Part shown: piece after piece, positions 28,601 through 36,503 of the stretch
Layout: the number at the start of each line of letters is the position of its first letter
Numbering within the stretch: the first letter of the stretch is position 1
Source: Treponema sp.
GTDB taxonomy: Bacteria > Spirochaetota > Spirochaetia > Treponematales > Treponemataceae
Direction of reading: 5' to 3'
NCBI GenBank assembly: GCA_024695475.1
Contig: JAILIC010000109.1
Span: 1-63,795 of the forward strand
DNA: 63,795 bases
Made by a program: the position numbers and the translations under genes
The notes under the pieces: model-generated
What the model was told of the DNA's origin: nothing
The model's database searches: none
What the model saw: only the letters and a program-made list of their open reading frames with translations

Positions 28601-30183
28601 CACCTCACCATGATATCTATTCTATAGAAGATTTAGCACAGCTTATCTATGATCTCAAAAACGCAAACCGCAAAGCTCGTATTAGTGTCAAACTCGTTTC
28701 AGAAGCGGGAGTTGGTACTATAGCTGCAGGGGTTGCAAAAGCTGGCGCTCAGGTCATTCTCATTTCTGGGCATGATGGCGGTACTGGTGCTGCGCCACTG
28801 AGCTCCATTCATCATGCAGGCTTACCATGGGAAATGGGTGTTGCAGAAACACATCAAACATTAATACAAAACGGTCTACGCAGTCGTGTTGTCATCGAGA
28901 CCGACGGTAAACTCATGAGCGGGCGGGATGTTGCCATCGCTGCATTACTCGGTGCCGAGGAGTTTGGTTTTGCCACAGCTCCACTTGTCGCACTTGGCTG
29001 CCGCATGATGCGTGTCTGCCAAAAAGATACCTGTCCATTTGGTGTTGCAACACAAAACAGTGCATTACGCAAACGTTTTACCGGAAAGCCAGAGTATGTC
29101 GAAAACTTTATGAAGTTTGTCGCACAAGAACTGCGCGAAATCATGGCATCACTTGGCGTCCATAGTGTTGAAGAAATGGTTGGCCATACAGAATTACTCA
29201 AAGTAAAGGAAAAGGCACCATCTTCCAGAGCTAACCTCATAGATGTATCCCGCATATTAGGACAAACACCAGAAACCAGCCAAAAAACACACTTTGTTGC
29301 AGATGATTGCTATGACTTTAAGTTGCATCAAACTATCGATGAAAGCATCTTATTAAAAAAGTGCGAAAAAGCACTCGCACATGGCAAAAAAAGTAGTGTT
29401 GCAATCACCTTATCTTGTACCAATCGTACAGTCGGTACGATTCTTGGATCAGAGATTCAGACAAAATATGGCAGCACCCTTGCAGACGATTCGTACATCA
29501 TACAGTGTACAGGAGGTGCAGGTCAGTCATTTGGCGCATTTATTCCTAAGGGTCTTACCCTCCGATTGGAAGGCGATGCAAACGACTATGTAGGTAAGGG
29601 GTTATCAGGCGGTAAAATCGTTGTCTATCCAAGTAAGCAAGCCAATTACAAAGCAGAAGACAATATCATCATCGGAAATGTCGCACTCTATGGAGCTACC
29701 AGCGGATATGCATTTATTAACGGCATGGCTGGCGAGCGCTTCTGTGTACGGAACTCAGGAGCAATAGCTGTTGTAGAAGGCTGCGGGGATCATGGTCTGG
29801 AATATATGACCGGTGGTACAGCAGTCATACTCGGACAAACAGGCCGCAACCTTGCCGCAGGTATGAGCGGAGGTACCGCATATGTACTGGATATGCAGCA
29901 TCGTCTCTATCTGTCTATAAACAAAGAGCTTGTATCCATGTCTGAAGTATCAGATCAGCATGACATCACCATCTTAAAAGACTTGATTGGACGACATGTA
30001 CAAGAGACTGGTTCCCCACTCGGACAAAAAATACTGACAGACTTTGAGACGTATCTGCCACACTTCAAAAAGATTATTCCAAACGATTATCGCTGCATGC
30101 TGACAGAAATAAGCCACGCAGAAGAGCGCGGATTATCACATGACGAAGCCGTATTGGAAGCTTTTGAAAAAATAACTGCTTGA
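25657..30183 (+). CDS. gltB: Glutamate synthase, large (alpha) subunit
   Basis: 1508 residues, the standard GltB size. Makes two glutamates from glutamine and 2-oxoglutarate. The N-terminal class II amidotransferase begins after a short propeptide at Cys18 (DSCGIGLVV). Then come the central domain, the FMN-binding barrel (SGEGGENPDR, ISGHDGGTGAAPLSS) and the iron-sulfur ligands in CRMMRVCQKDTCPFGVATQ (around residue 1115). The C-terminal GXGXG beta-helix repeats include GGKIVVYPS and GGTAYVLD. Start at 25657 behind GGGGAGA; the longer frame runs into the leader hairpin. No gltD follows, so the small subunit must be elsewhere or replaced. Confidence 0.97.
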   Translation: MNTKNNTLYDSRFEHDSCGIGLVVNIDGHASRTIVDNALSIVEKLEHRAGKDATGETGDGVGILLQISHDFFVKATQELGITLGEARDYGIGMFFFPQDQNLRAQAKKMLEFLTQKEGMEFLGWRDVPIQESVLGQKAKDCMPVICQCFIKRPEQVARGIEFDRKLYLLRRQFEHSQSHTYVASFSSRTIVYKGMFLVNQLRLFYTDLQSEAYTSALAIVHSRFSTNTNPSWERAHPNRLIAHNGEINTIRGNADRMLAREETLSSPMLQGEDIRKVYPAINTSGSDSAMLDNTLEFMLMNGMPLPLAVMVCIPEPWRNDTTMSKDKQDFYHYWATMMEPWDGPAAIIFSDGDLAGAVLDRNGLRPSRYYITKDNTLILSSEVGVLDIPEDHIIQKSRVMPGHILLVDTINKKIISDKECKDHFAHAHPYGEWLDQHLLTLAQLTIPNKKIPVSSQEERDVLYKAFGWTYEDVHEMILPMAKNGVEPTASMGVDTPLAVLSDKHPPLFSYFKQLFAQVTNPPIDSLREKIVTDTTVYVGSDGNLLKPESKSCGVLEIRNPILTGVDIIKIKNLDKQGLKVSTVSLLYYTNTSLKTALDELFVSIDREYHSGSNIIILSDRGVDRNHVAIPSLLAVSAVEQYLIRTKKRTAISIILESAEIRDVHQAAMILGYGARAINPYLAHECIAELIDKKVLDKDYHTAIDDYNKAIVTGIIKIGAKMGISTIQSYQSAQIFEAVGIAQDVIDTYFTNTVSRIGGIGLKQIEEDITYHHNSAFDPLGLAVDTTLKTSGNHRYHKGPQCENHLYNPETIAALQEATQKGDYTVFKSYTAQVDSLEHPHTLRALLDFNTAQVQPISIDEVESVDQIVQRFKTGAMSYGSISEEAHKCIAEAMNRLHGKSNSGEGGENPDRLGTIYNSAIKQVASGRFGVTEEYLLSAQEIQIKMAQGAKPGEGGHLPGKKVYPWIAKTRYATPGVSLISPPPHHDIYSIEDLAQLIYDLKNANRKARISVKLVSEAGVGTIAAGVAKAGAQVILISGHDGGTGAAPLSSIHHAGLPWEMGVAETHQTLIQNGLRSRVVIETDGKLMSGRDVAIAALLGAEEFGFATAPLVALGCRMMRVCQKDTCPFGVATQNSALRKRFTGKPEYVENFMKFVAQELREIMASLGVHSVEEMVGHTELLKVKEKAPSSRANLIDVSRILGQTPETSQKTHFVADDCYDFKLHQTIDESILLKKCEKALAHGKKSSVAITLSCTNRTVGTILGSEIQTKYGSTLADDSYIIQCTGGAGQSFGAFIPKGLTLRLEGDANDYVGKGLSGGKIVVYPSKQANYKAEDNIIIGNVALYGATSGYAFINGMAGERFCVRNSGAIAVVEGCGDHGLEYMTGGTAVILGQTGRNLAAGMSGGTAYVLDMQHRLYLSINKELVSMSEVSDQHDITILKDLIGRHVQETGSPLGQKILTDFETYLPHFKKIIPNDYRCMLTEISHAEERGLSHDEAVLEAFEKITA

Positions 30184-30210
30184 TACATAGCTATCTGAAT
30201 AGAAACAGAG

Positions 30211-30216
30211 TATAAT
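30211..30216 (+). promoter_or_regulatory. -10 box next to the patatin-gene start
   Basis: Consensus TATAAT ends 5 nt before the ATG at 30222; there is no Shine-Dalgarno sequence and the -35 region is weak. Suggests a leaderless message. Confidence 0.4.
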
Positions 30217-30221
30217 AAGTC

Positions 30222-32561
30222 ATGACTTTGTCTCGACCTATATACTCTGTTTTTTTTCTTTTACTTCTTTTTGTAGCACCAATTAGCACGGTCTATAGCC
30301 AACAAGCACAAAGTAAGACCATTGTTATAGATACAACAAACCAAACACAGACACTTCCGTCTCCTCCTCACCCGCAAGGACGTCCCAGCGTTGCGCTTGT
30401 CCTCTCCGGTGGAGGAGCACGAGGTTTTGCACACCTGCCACTTTTGGAACTGCTTGAAGAGCTTGAGATACCAATTGATATGATTATAGGAACAAGTGCT
30501 GGCTCTATTGTTGGTGGCTTATATGCATCTGGCTATACCATCGATGAATTAAAACAACAATTATTATCGTTAAACTGGAGTAAGATTTTTCAGGATAAGA
30601 CGCTCATGCCCTATGAACAAAACTTGGGCAATCACAGCAGAGACAATACACCGTTTTCACTCGAGTTAAACAAATCTCAAAACAAAGGCTTGTCTCTTGC
30701 TTTAGGACAAGGACTCCTTACCGGTCAATACACCTATGACCTGTTTAAAAAGCTTACGGTCAAAATCCCCTCCAATACTCATTTTGACTCCTTACCAATT
30801 CCTTTTAGAGCCGTTACGGTAGATTTGCTCTCAGGCAATCTCTATATCATACACAGCGGTGACATTGCAGAAGCCATCCGCAGCAGCATCAGTATACCGA
30901 CTTTTTTTCAGCCTTTTGCCTTAGATGATTTATATCTTATTGATGGTGGCACTCGAGACAATACCCCTATCGATGTTGCTTCAAAAATGGGCTATGACAT
31001 AATCATCGTATCCGAAATCAGTGACAAACTACACAACAGTATTGATTCCTTTGATTCAAATCCTATCACGGCAATGCATCAAATGATCAATATAGAACAG
31101 GCCGTAAAAAACCGGGATTATTACTATGGTCAGGCAAGTATTATTGTATTTCCAGATTATGGCAATAAAACCATACTCGACTTTGACAAAGCACAAGAGA
31201 TTTATGACAGCAGCAAAGTATCAATCAATCAGTACCGGCCTGCCCTCTCTCAAATCAAACAGAGAATCACAGCTGAGTCAGACACTCCCGAAGCAACAAT
31301 GCAACAAAGAAAACTCTACTGCGATATGCCTGAAATTACGGTTGACGACATCGTCATTGAAGGAGCTGACGAAAAGGACTACAAGTTTATCACCAAGCAG
31401 TTTAAAAAAATACAAGGCAAAAAGCTTACTAATGATACCATCAATAATTTTTCTAACGAGATATATCGAACAGGTCTTTATACGTCTGTAAATGAGCGTA
31501 TCATACATACCGATGACGGAAACACATTAGTACTAAAAGTACGTCAAAAGAAAAAGGAAGAAACAGTTGTACTCTTTGGTTTTAACCTAGCCGGCAGTTT
31601 TGCACAAGACTCGTGTACTGATTTTTCTGTCTTTTCTGATATACAAAGACGCAATATCAGTGGTGACGGCTCCGTTTTTTCACTGCGGGGTTCCGCACTG
31701 ACCAATACAAAAGTTGAAACCATGTTTTTACAGCCTATCACCGCTTTTGCCTATCTCAAGGTCGACGCGCTCATAGAAGAAAATACAAAAATCGTATCAT
31801 CTGGTTTTGAGAGTTTTCCGCTCGAAGCTCATAGACTCTCTCAAAAGAAAGGTTCCCTCTCACTAAGTATACCGCTTTTTACCTGGCTCACCCTTTCTGC
31901 AGGTAGTACCATCGGTACATATGATACTCGCAACATTTATACCAATGGTGATTTCTGCTCAGCCATCGATATCTTTGGTAGTTTTGCCATCAATACGCTC
32001 GATTATAATATTTTTCCATCAAAAGGATTTGAGTTAAAGGTACAAGATACGACAGTCAAACCTTTTAGTCAAAATGATAAACACCCTATTTTTAATATCA
32101 TAACGACAGACATTTCTATTGCCATTCCGCTCACACACCAATTTAGTCTTATCTTTGGTGGTTACCTTGATATAAATTATGACGAATTTTTGGAAGATTA
32201 TGATGAGCTAAAGCCAATCTATGGCTGCAACTTTGCTGACAGACGCTACTTTCCTCAGATAGGATTCATTGATGAGTATGGAGTTAATGAATACACCTTT
32301 GAAGGAGGTATCCAGTTTGCTCCATGGGATCAGCTCACTATCTTTGGCGGCAAGGCATTTACCGCACTCACCTATGCGTATGGCTCGATATGGGATCGTA
32401 AACGGAATATAGGAACAGAAAAAAGCTGCTGGAGATCTTCCATGGATTTTGGCGTACGAATTACCAATGCCTTTGGTATTTTGTTAAGTATTGGTGTTGC
32501 AGAAAGCAACGAAAAAACGAGTCCGTTTATATCACTGGATATAGGTAAGGTACGTCTATAA
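30222..32561 (+). CDS. Patatin-POTRA-beta-barrel protein (type Vd autotransporter-like phospholipase)
   Basis: 779 residues. Signal peptide (SVFFLLLLFVAPISTVYS), a Pro/Thr/Gln linker, then a patatin domain with the oxyanion loop GGGARG (63-68), nucleophile Ser92 in GTSAG and the catalytic Asp in LIDGGTRDNTP. A POTRA-like module follows (~370-440: ITVDDIVIEGADEKDYKFI...). Last comes a C-terminal ~320-residue barrel of the BamA/surface-antigen type ending ISLDIGKVRL. This order matches PlpD/FplA, which secrete a phospholipase through their own barrel. Whether the patatin part is exposed or periplasmic cannot be seen. Confidence 0.88.
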   Translation: MTLSRPIYSVFFLLLLFVAPISTVYSQQAQSKTIVIDTTNQTQTLPSPPHPQGRPSVALVLSGGGARGFAHLPLLELLEELEIPIDMIIGTSAGSIVGGLYASGYTIDELKQQLLSLNWSKIFQDKTLMPYEQNLGNHSRDNTPFSLELNKSQNKGLSLALGQGLLTGQYTYDLFKKLTVKIPSNTHFDSLPIPFRAVTVDLLSGNLYIIHSGDIAEAIRSSISIPTFFQPFALDDLYLIDGGTRDNTPIDVASKMGYDIIIVSEISDKLHNSIDSFDSNPITAMHQMINIEQAVKNRDYYYGQASIIVFPDYGNKTILDFDKAQEIYDSSKVSINQYRPALSQIKQRITAESDTPEATMQQRKLYCDMPEITVDDIVIEGADEKDYKFITKQFKKIQGKKLTNDTINNFSNEIYRTGLYTSVNERIIHTDDGNTLVLKVRQKKKEETVVLFGFNLAGSFAQDSCTDFSVFSDIQRRNISGDGSVFSLRGSALTNTKVETMFLQPITAFAYLKVDALIEENTKIVSSGFESFPLEAHRLSQKKGSLSLSIPLFTWLTLSAGSTIGTYDTRNIYTNGDFCSAIDIFGSFAINTLDYNIFPSKGFELKVQDTTVKPFSQNDKHPIFNIITTDISIAIPLTHQFSLIFGGYLDINYDEFLEDYDELKPIYGCNFADRRYFPQIGFIDEYGVNEYTFEGGIQFAPWDQLTIFGGKAFTALTYAYGSIWDRKRNIGTEKSCWRSSMDFGVRITNAFGILLSIGVAESNEKTSPFISLDIGKVRL

Positions 32562-32609
32562 AAAAAAACGCCCTCGGCACTTGCTTTGATACAAAATACC
32601 GTGGGGCAT
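32560..32609 (-). terminator. Probable terminator of the flavodiiron gene
   Basis: Imperfect stem (ACGCCCTCGG 32568-32577 with CCGTGGGGCAT 32599-32609; one G-U and one bulge), followed on the minus strand by about nine T. It also lies at the end of the convergent patatin gene. Confidence 0.5.
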
Positions 32610-32656
32610 CCGGACGCTATAGACAATTATATTTTATTTCACAATCTACCATTTGT

Positions 32657-33880
32657 CTATAAAAACTTAAAAAACTCTTCACCTTTTTTCATAAGAGTAA
32701 TCAAATCATCATCAGATGGAGTTCCCTGCCACTCAAATTGCTCCATTTGATCCCATTTAAGGGCAGCAGTCTTTTCTTCATACTCTTTCTTGGCTCCACC
32801 GATCCATCCCCAGCTGCCAATACGGAATGCCTTTTTGCCAGTAAGGTGCTTACGGGCAAATAAATCAAGGACCTGTGCCATAGGTGGAAAAAGCTTATAC
32901 TCATATGTTGGGGCCGCAATGATTATTCCTTTTGCAGGATAACAGGCTGCAAGAATTTCAGAAGAGTCGGTTTCTGGTACCCGTAACGTTATAATGTGAT
33001 ATGTATCACCTGCAGCTTCTTTTATACCGTCAATAAGTGCATCACAACCACGTTTTGTATGTCCGTACATTGAACTGACAAGAACAACAATTTGATTTTC
33101 GAGTTCTTTACCAGTATTATAACCGGCATACCGAGCATACCGCTCTATGACATGTTCAGGATGAACTCTCCACACAATACCGTGACTTGGTGCTATTGTT
33201 TTAATCGATAACGATGACAGTTTTTCGATTGCCTTTGTCACAAACAAACTAAAACTGGATACTATAGTTGCGTAATAACGCAAGCTTTCATATTCAAAAA
33301 AGCGATGTTCCTTTTCAGAAAATTCATCATCAAAAATACGGTTACCAGTTGCACCATAGCCACCAAACGCATCACAAGAAAACAAGGTTCCTGACTTTGG
33401 CTCAAAAGTCGCCATTGTCTCAGGCCAATGTACATTAGGTATCTCGTAAAACTCCAGGACAACATCATCTCCTAGATCGAGCACATCGCCTGTTTTAACT
33501 TCCTGTATTGCAGCTACTGTCTCGGGGACTTTTAAAAACTGACGTACCAAAGCTGCACCTTTTGCAGTCGTTACAATGTGCACACCAGGATTTTTTTTGC
33601 AAAACTCTGGCAACAATCCGGTATGGTCAGGTTCCAGATGATTAAGAATAAGATAATCAATAGATACGGGTTTACCAAATCCGCCTATATATTCATCAAA
33701 CCGTTGTATTGCCTCGTCCCAGTTTGCTGTCAAATCAATAAGTGCGGTCTTTGCTCCAGAAACAAGGTAGGAATTAAGCGTAACCCCATGAGGAATAGGC
33801 CAAATTCCTTCAAATAAGGGATGAGACTGAATGTCCATATGCAAGACAGAAATATACGGTGTGATTGTTTGAATTTTCAT
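32657..33880 (-). CDS. Flavodiiron protein (oxygen/nitric oxide reductase, FprA-like)
   Basis: 407 residues: metallo-beta-lactamase domain then flavodoxin domain. Diiron ligands are visible in HLEPDH (81-86), VHWPET, the Asp of SCDAFGG and the His of PSHGIVWR. The flavodoxin FMN loop is SSMYGHTKRG, followed by APTYEYKLFPPM. It reduces O2 to water (or NO to N2O), protecting anaerobes; the electron donor (usually rubredoxin) is not in the window. Single gene with its own promoter. Confidence 0.93.
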   Translation of the reverse strand: MKIQTITPYISVLHMDIQSHPLFEGIWPIPHGVTLNSYLVSGAKTALIDLTANWDEAIQRFDEYIGGFGKPVSIDYLILNHLEPDHTGLLPEFCKKNPGVHIVTTAKGAALVRQFLKVPETVAAIQEVKTGDVLDLGDDVVLEFYEIPNVHWPETMATFEPKSGTLFSCDAFGGYGATGNRIFDDEFSEKEHRFFEYESLRYYATIVSSFSLFVTKAIEKLSSLSIKTIAPSHGIVWRVHPEHVIERYARYAGYNTGKELENQIVVLVSSMYGHTKRGCDALIDGIKEAAGDTYHIITLRVPETDSSEILAACYPAKGIIIAAPTYEYKLFPPMAQVLDLFARKHLTGKKAFRIGSWGWIGGAKKEYEEKTAALKWDQMEQFEWQGTPSDDDLITLMKKGEEFFKFL

Positions 33881-33886
33881 ACTTTT

Positions 33887-33915
33887 ATTATAACCGTAAA
33901 TAGTAAAACGGACAA
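33887..33915 (-). promoter_or_regulatory. Flavodiiron promoter, likely leaderless mRNA
   Basis: Minus strand TTGTCC (33915-33910), 17 nt, TATAAT (33892-33887), then 6 nt to the ATG at 33880, with no Shine-Dalgarno sequence. Confidence 0.6.
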
Positions 33916-33922
33916 CGTATCA

Positions 33923-33951
33923 TTGACACAAAAGCGCTACCACAATAGAAT
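33923..33951 (+). promoter_or_regulatory. tRNA-Ala promoter
   Basis: TTGACA (33923-33928), 17-nt spacer, TAGAAT (33946-33951), 12 nt before the tRNA 5' end. Confidence 0.75.
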
Positions 33952-33963
33952 ACAACAAGATTT

Positions 33964-34036
33964 GGGGATATAGCTCAGTTGGTAGAGCGTCGCGTTCGCA
34001 TCGCAAAGGTCACCGGTTCGACTCCGGCTATCTCCA
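33964..34036 (+). tRNA. tRNA-Ala (anticodon CGC)
   Basis: 73 nt that fold as a cloverleaf. The acceptor GGGGATA pairs with TATCTCC and includes the G3-U70 wobble that marks alanine tRNAs. D-arm GCTC/GAGC; anticodon loop TTCGCAT with CGC at 33997-33999; T-arm CCGG/CCGG with TTCGACT. CCA is not encoded. There are two apparent stem mismatches: C-A in the anticodon stem (28-42) and A-C at the outer T-stem pair (49-65). Confidence 0.9.
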
Positions 34037-34068
34037 AAAAGCACTTCCTCGTGGGAGTGCTTTTTTTT
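34036..34068 (+). terminator. tRNA terminator
   Basis: Stem AAAAAGCACT (34036-34045) with AGTGCTTTTT (34056-34065), followed by more T to 34068. Confidence 0.9.
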
Positions 34069-34073
34069 ATAAA

Positions 34074-34754
34074 TCACAATGTCGGTATCAAAGTCGGCAG
34101 GTCATAGATAGAATCTGCATGAATGGTTCTTCCGCCATCGACCATCTTTATTTGTGAGGCATCAGGCAAGAGCCCCAACTGATAGGAACCTGCACCAGTA
34201 CCAACCTGTATTGCGGTTCCTCCTATATTTTCATAGCCAGCGGTATATTTTTTTTGGTCGTCAACAAACAGGGTATCAGCGACCGTACCGCCTGCACGCT
34301 GTAATGCAATTTCAAAGGATCCTGGATATGGCTTGCCCCGAAGCTTACAATCACGAATATCTGTTATGGCAGTAAACAAATCTCGTACTCCTAGATACGA
34401 CAAGACGCGCTCGGCATGTTCAGAGGGGGCATTTGTTAATACTGTTATTGGTACTCCTAACGATTGTAAAAGAGGACGCAGCTCGGGAGCTTTTTGTAAT
34501 CCTTCCGCCTCGTTTTCTGGATGTACCGCAGCAAAATAGCTTTCTGCATCAGTAAGTCCCTCACTCATCAGCCATTCCAATGTAGAAGCATGGCCTTTGA
34601 TATGTGTTTTTCGATAGGTGACAGCTTCGTCATAACTCAAGTGAAAAAAATCCGCAACAAATTGTACCATGTTTCGGGAGATGGATTTATTCATTTCTGA
34701 AGTACAGGGATACAAAGTATCATCAAGGTCAAAAATAATATGTTTTACTTCCAT
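34074..34754 (-). CDS. HAD-superfamily hydrolase, pyrimidine 5'-nucleotidase-like
   Basis: 226 residues. Motif I FDLDDTLYP (catalytic Asp pair) at residues 8-16, motif II TVLTNAP, motif III Lys in RGKPYPGSF, motif IV FVDDQKKY. The DDTLYP form of motif I and the helical cap (residues 18-85) fit subfamily IA, Sdt1/PhoN-like 5'-nucleotidases. Substrate cannot be fixed from sequence. It is convergent with the tRNA. Confidence 0.75.
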   Translation of the reverse strand: MEVKHIIFDLDDTLYPCTSEMNKSISRNMVQFVADFFHLSYDEAVTYRKTHIKGHASTLEWLMSEGLTDAESYFAAVHPENEAEGLQKAPELRPLLQSLGVPITVLTNAPSEHAERVLSYLGVRDLFTAITDIRDCKLRGKPYPGSFEIALQRAGGTVADTLFVDDQKKYTAGYENIGGTAIQVGTGAGSYQLGLLPDASQIKMVDGGRTIHADSIYDLPTLIPTL

Positions 34755-34882
34755 ATAATAAGTCTATCAAAACTGATGATATAATGTCCACAGGCTGTAC
34801 ATTGTATACATAGTATGCAGCAGACTTTATACTTGACGATCCCTATTTGAATAACTACCTTTTAACGTAGAGGAGTTGTTTT

Positions 34883-35293
34883 ATGGCAGATGTACAGGTA
34901 TCAGAAGCGCTCAATCTCACAAATCAAATTCTAGAACACGTTACACAAGCAGAGCGTTCTCTTTCCAGTGCTCGCAACTGGGGCTTTTTTGATGTGCTTG
35001 GTGGTGGCTTTATTACAGACTTAATCAAACATGCAAAGCTCAATAATGCACGCAATTCGATGGATACGGTACAATATCTTTTACAACGCCTGCAACAAGT
35101 TTTAGGAAATATCCAGATTCCAGCTGATTATCGTATGCAAATTGGTAATTTTGCCACTTTTGCAGACTTCTTTTTTGATGGTGTCTTTGCAGATGTGTAC
35201 ATGGTCAGTAAAATCATGCAGAGTTTAGATGAAGTCCGCCGATTAAAAAATAAACTGTATGAGCTAAAGGCACGATTAGAAGGCCTAAGATAA
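34883..35293 (+). CDS. Conserved hypothetical helical protein
   Basis: 136 residues, almost wholly helical, no signal or membrane segment. A recognisable central block is RNWGFFDVLGGGFITDLIKH, and a Phe-rich middle (FATFADFFFDGVFADV) is followed by a C-terminal coiled coil (DEVRRLKNKLYELKARLEGL). I do not recognise a function; similar short proteins occur in Firmicutes. Clear ribosome site GAGGAG. First gene after the tRNA on the plus strand. Confidence 0.55.
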   Translation: MADVQVSEALNLTNQILEHVTQAERSLSSARNWGFFDVLGGGFITDLIKHAKLNNARNSMDTVQYLLQRLQQVLGNIQIPADYRMQIGNFATFADFFFDGVFADVYMVSKIMQSLDEVRRLKNKLYELKARLEGLR

Positions 35294-35331
35294 GTGCATA
35301 CGCAATGTAATAAGTAGGAAGTAAGTTCTTT

Positions 35332-35571
35332 TTAATACCCTAGACTCTTTCCTGTTCTCTTAAAATACATCTCTCGCCTATATTCATCAGCAATGTAGTC
35401 TGGACCGTTAAGCCACATCCCTGAGTCCTGGTCAAAAAGCATCCTTGCAGTTTCAGACTTCATAAATTTATCAAATGCGCGGATTTTTGAAATTTTTTGT
35501 TTTTTTGCAATAACAGTAGCAGACATAGCGGCGAGAAGCTCCATTCCAAATTCATATTTACTTTGCGCCAT
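35332..35571 (-). CDS. Small protein, third gene of the DUF3791/DUF3990 cassette
   Basis: 79 residues when started at MAQSKYEFG (35571, 4 nt after the DUF3990 stop, behind GAAGGTAGAG). Helical; ends with SGMWLNGPDYIADEYRREM. The segment 'FMKSETARMLFDQDSGMWLNGP' suggests a short conserved family tied to these cassettes, but I cannot name it. By position it could be an antitoxin or accessory subunit. Confidence 0.5.
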   Translation of the reverse strand: MAQSKYEFGMELLAAMSATVIAKKQKISKIRAFDKFMKSETARMLFDQDSGMWLNGPDYIADEYRREMYFKRTGKSLGY

Positions 35572-35575
35572 AACT

Positions 35576-36151
35576 CTACCTACCTTCAATCTTTATTGTT
35601 TTATAATTCTGAAATTGAAGTGTATCTACTGCTTTTTGAGTTCTAAAACAAATCTGGTCAGACAGATTGTTAGGAAGAAGAAATTTAATTGCTGTTTCAT
35701 CAGCTTCATAAGAACCAATCTCTCCATAAAAACCATTCATATAAGCTGTAAGAACCTGATTTGTTGCATCATTAGCAATCTTACCGGCCAGAATATCGTA
35801 ATTCTTCCATTTTAAAAGTTCATCTTTAAGAATTGTAGTCTGTCTGTGTGCTGCAACACAATGTAGCCAATCTTCATCAGCACCAGAAAATTCAAAATAT
35901 GAAAGTCCTTTTTGATCAAAACCTGTATATTTGAAAATTGAAATAAAACCAGTATCAGGTTTTACCTCTTGTATACCATTTTTTATTGCTTTTGCAAGTG
36001 CTGTTTTTACAAATCGACAAGCCTGAGAATAACTTGTTGTCAGATAAAAACCACTGCCAAAATCTTTTCCTGGAACACATTTTTCCAGATCAATTGTATC
36101 GACTATTTTATAGCTGGCATGATAAAGTTCTATTCCTTCGGAAAGAATCAT
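35576..36151 (-). CDS. DUF3990 protein (ADP-ribosyltransferase-like)
   Basis: 191 residues. The N terminus has the DUF3990 signature: ELYHASYKIVDTIDLEKC, then KDFGSGFYLTTSYSQACRFV. The H-x-S/T, G-F-Y-x-T/S and later Glu-containing segments resemble the H-Y-E class of ADP-ribosyltransferase folds, which is why this family is suspected to be a toxin. It overlaps the DUF3791 gene by 4 nt (ATGA), so the two are translationally coupled. Activity is inference. Confidence 0.7.
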   Translation of the reverse strand: MILSEGIELYHASYKIVDTIDLEKCVPGKDFGSGFYLTTSYSQACRFVKTALAKAIKNGIQEVKPDTGFISIFKYTGFDQKGLSYFEFSGADEDWLHCVAAHRQTTILKDELLKWKNYDILAGKIANDATNQVLTAYMNGFYGEIGSYEADETAIKFLLPNNLSDQICFRTQKAVDTLQFQNYKTIKIEGR

Positions 36152-36390
36152 ATTTTTGCCCCCTTATTCTTCAAATATCCCGCGATATCATCAAGGTTAG
36201 CCTCATCTCCCTGAATATGGAAAAAACCGTAGCAGGTTTTGATGTAGTCATAAACATCATATTTATTAAAAAGTGTACTACATTCTTTAGCATCAAGATT
36301 CCATGAATTCTGAGCAAGACGAAAAAGTCGCACCTGTATTAAAAATAAATCATCCTTTTCTTTCTTTGTAAGCACTTCTTTTTCTGACAT
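36148..36390 (-). CDS. DUF3791 protein, likely partner of the DUF3990 gene
   Basis: 80 residues from MSEKEVLTKKEK (36390); a longer frame to 36447 lacks support. The DUF3791 pattern is visible: LIQVRLFRLAQN, then the Tyr/Asp block NKYDVYDYIKTCYGFFHIQGDEANLDDI. These small proteins regularly precede DUF3990 genes, as here with a 4-nt overlap. Antitoxin role is inferred from order only. Confidence 0.7.
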   Translation of the reverse strand: MSEKEVLTKKEKDDLFLIQVRLFRLAQNSWNLDAKECSTLFNKYDVYDYIKTCYGFFHIQGDEANLDDIAGYLKNKGAKI

Positions 36391-36503
36391 ATACAGCTTC
36401 CTCTTAGTGATAAATGTATCACAAGATTGAGCTTTCAAGCAAATCATTTTTTAATTGATTTTTGCATACTTCCGGCACGGAAACATATCCATATCCAGTA
36501 TTA

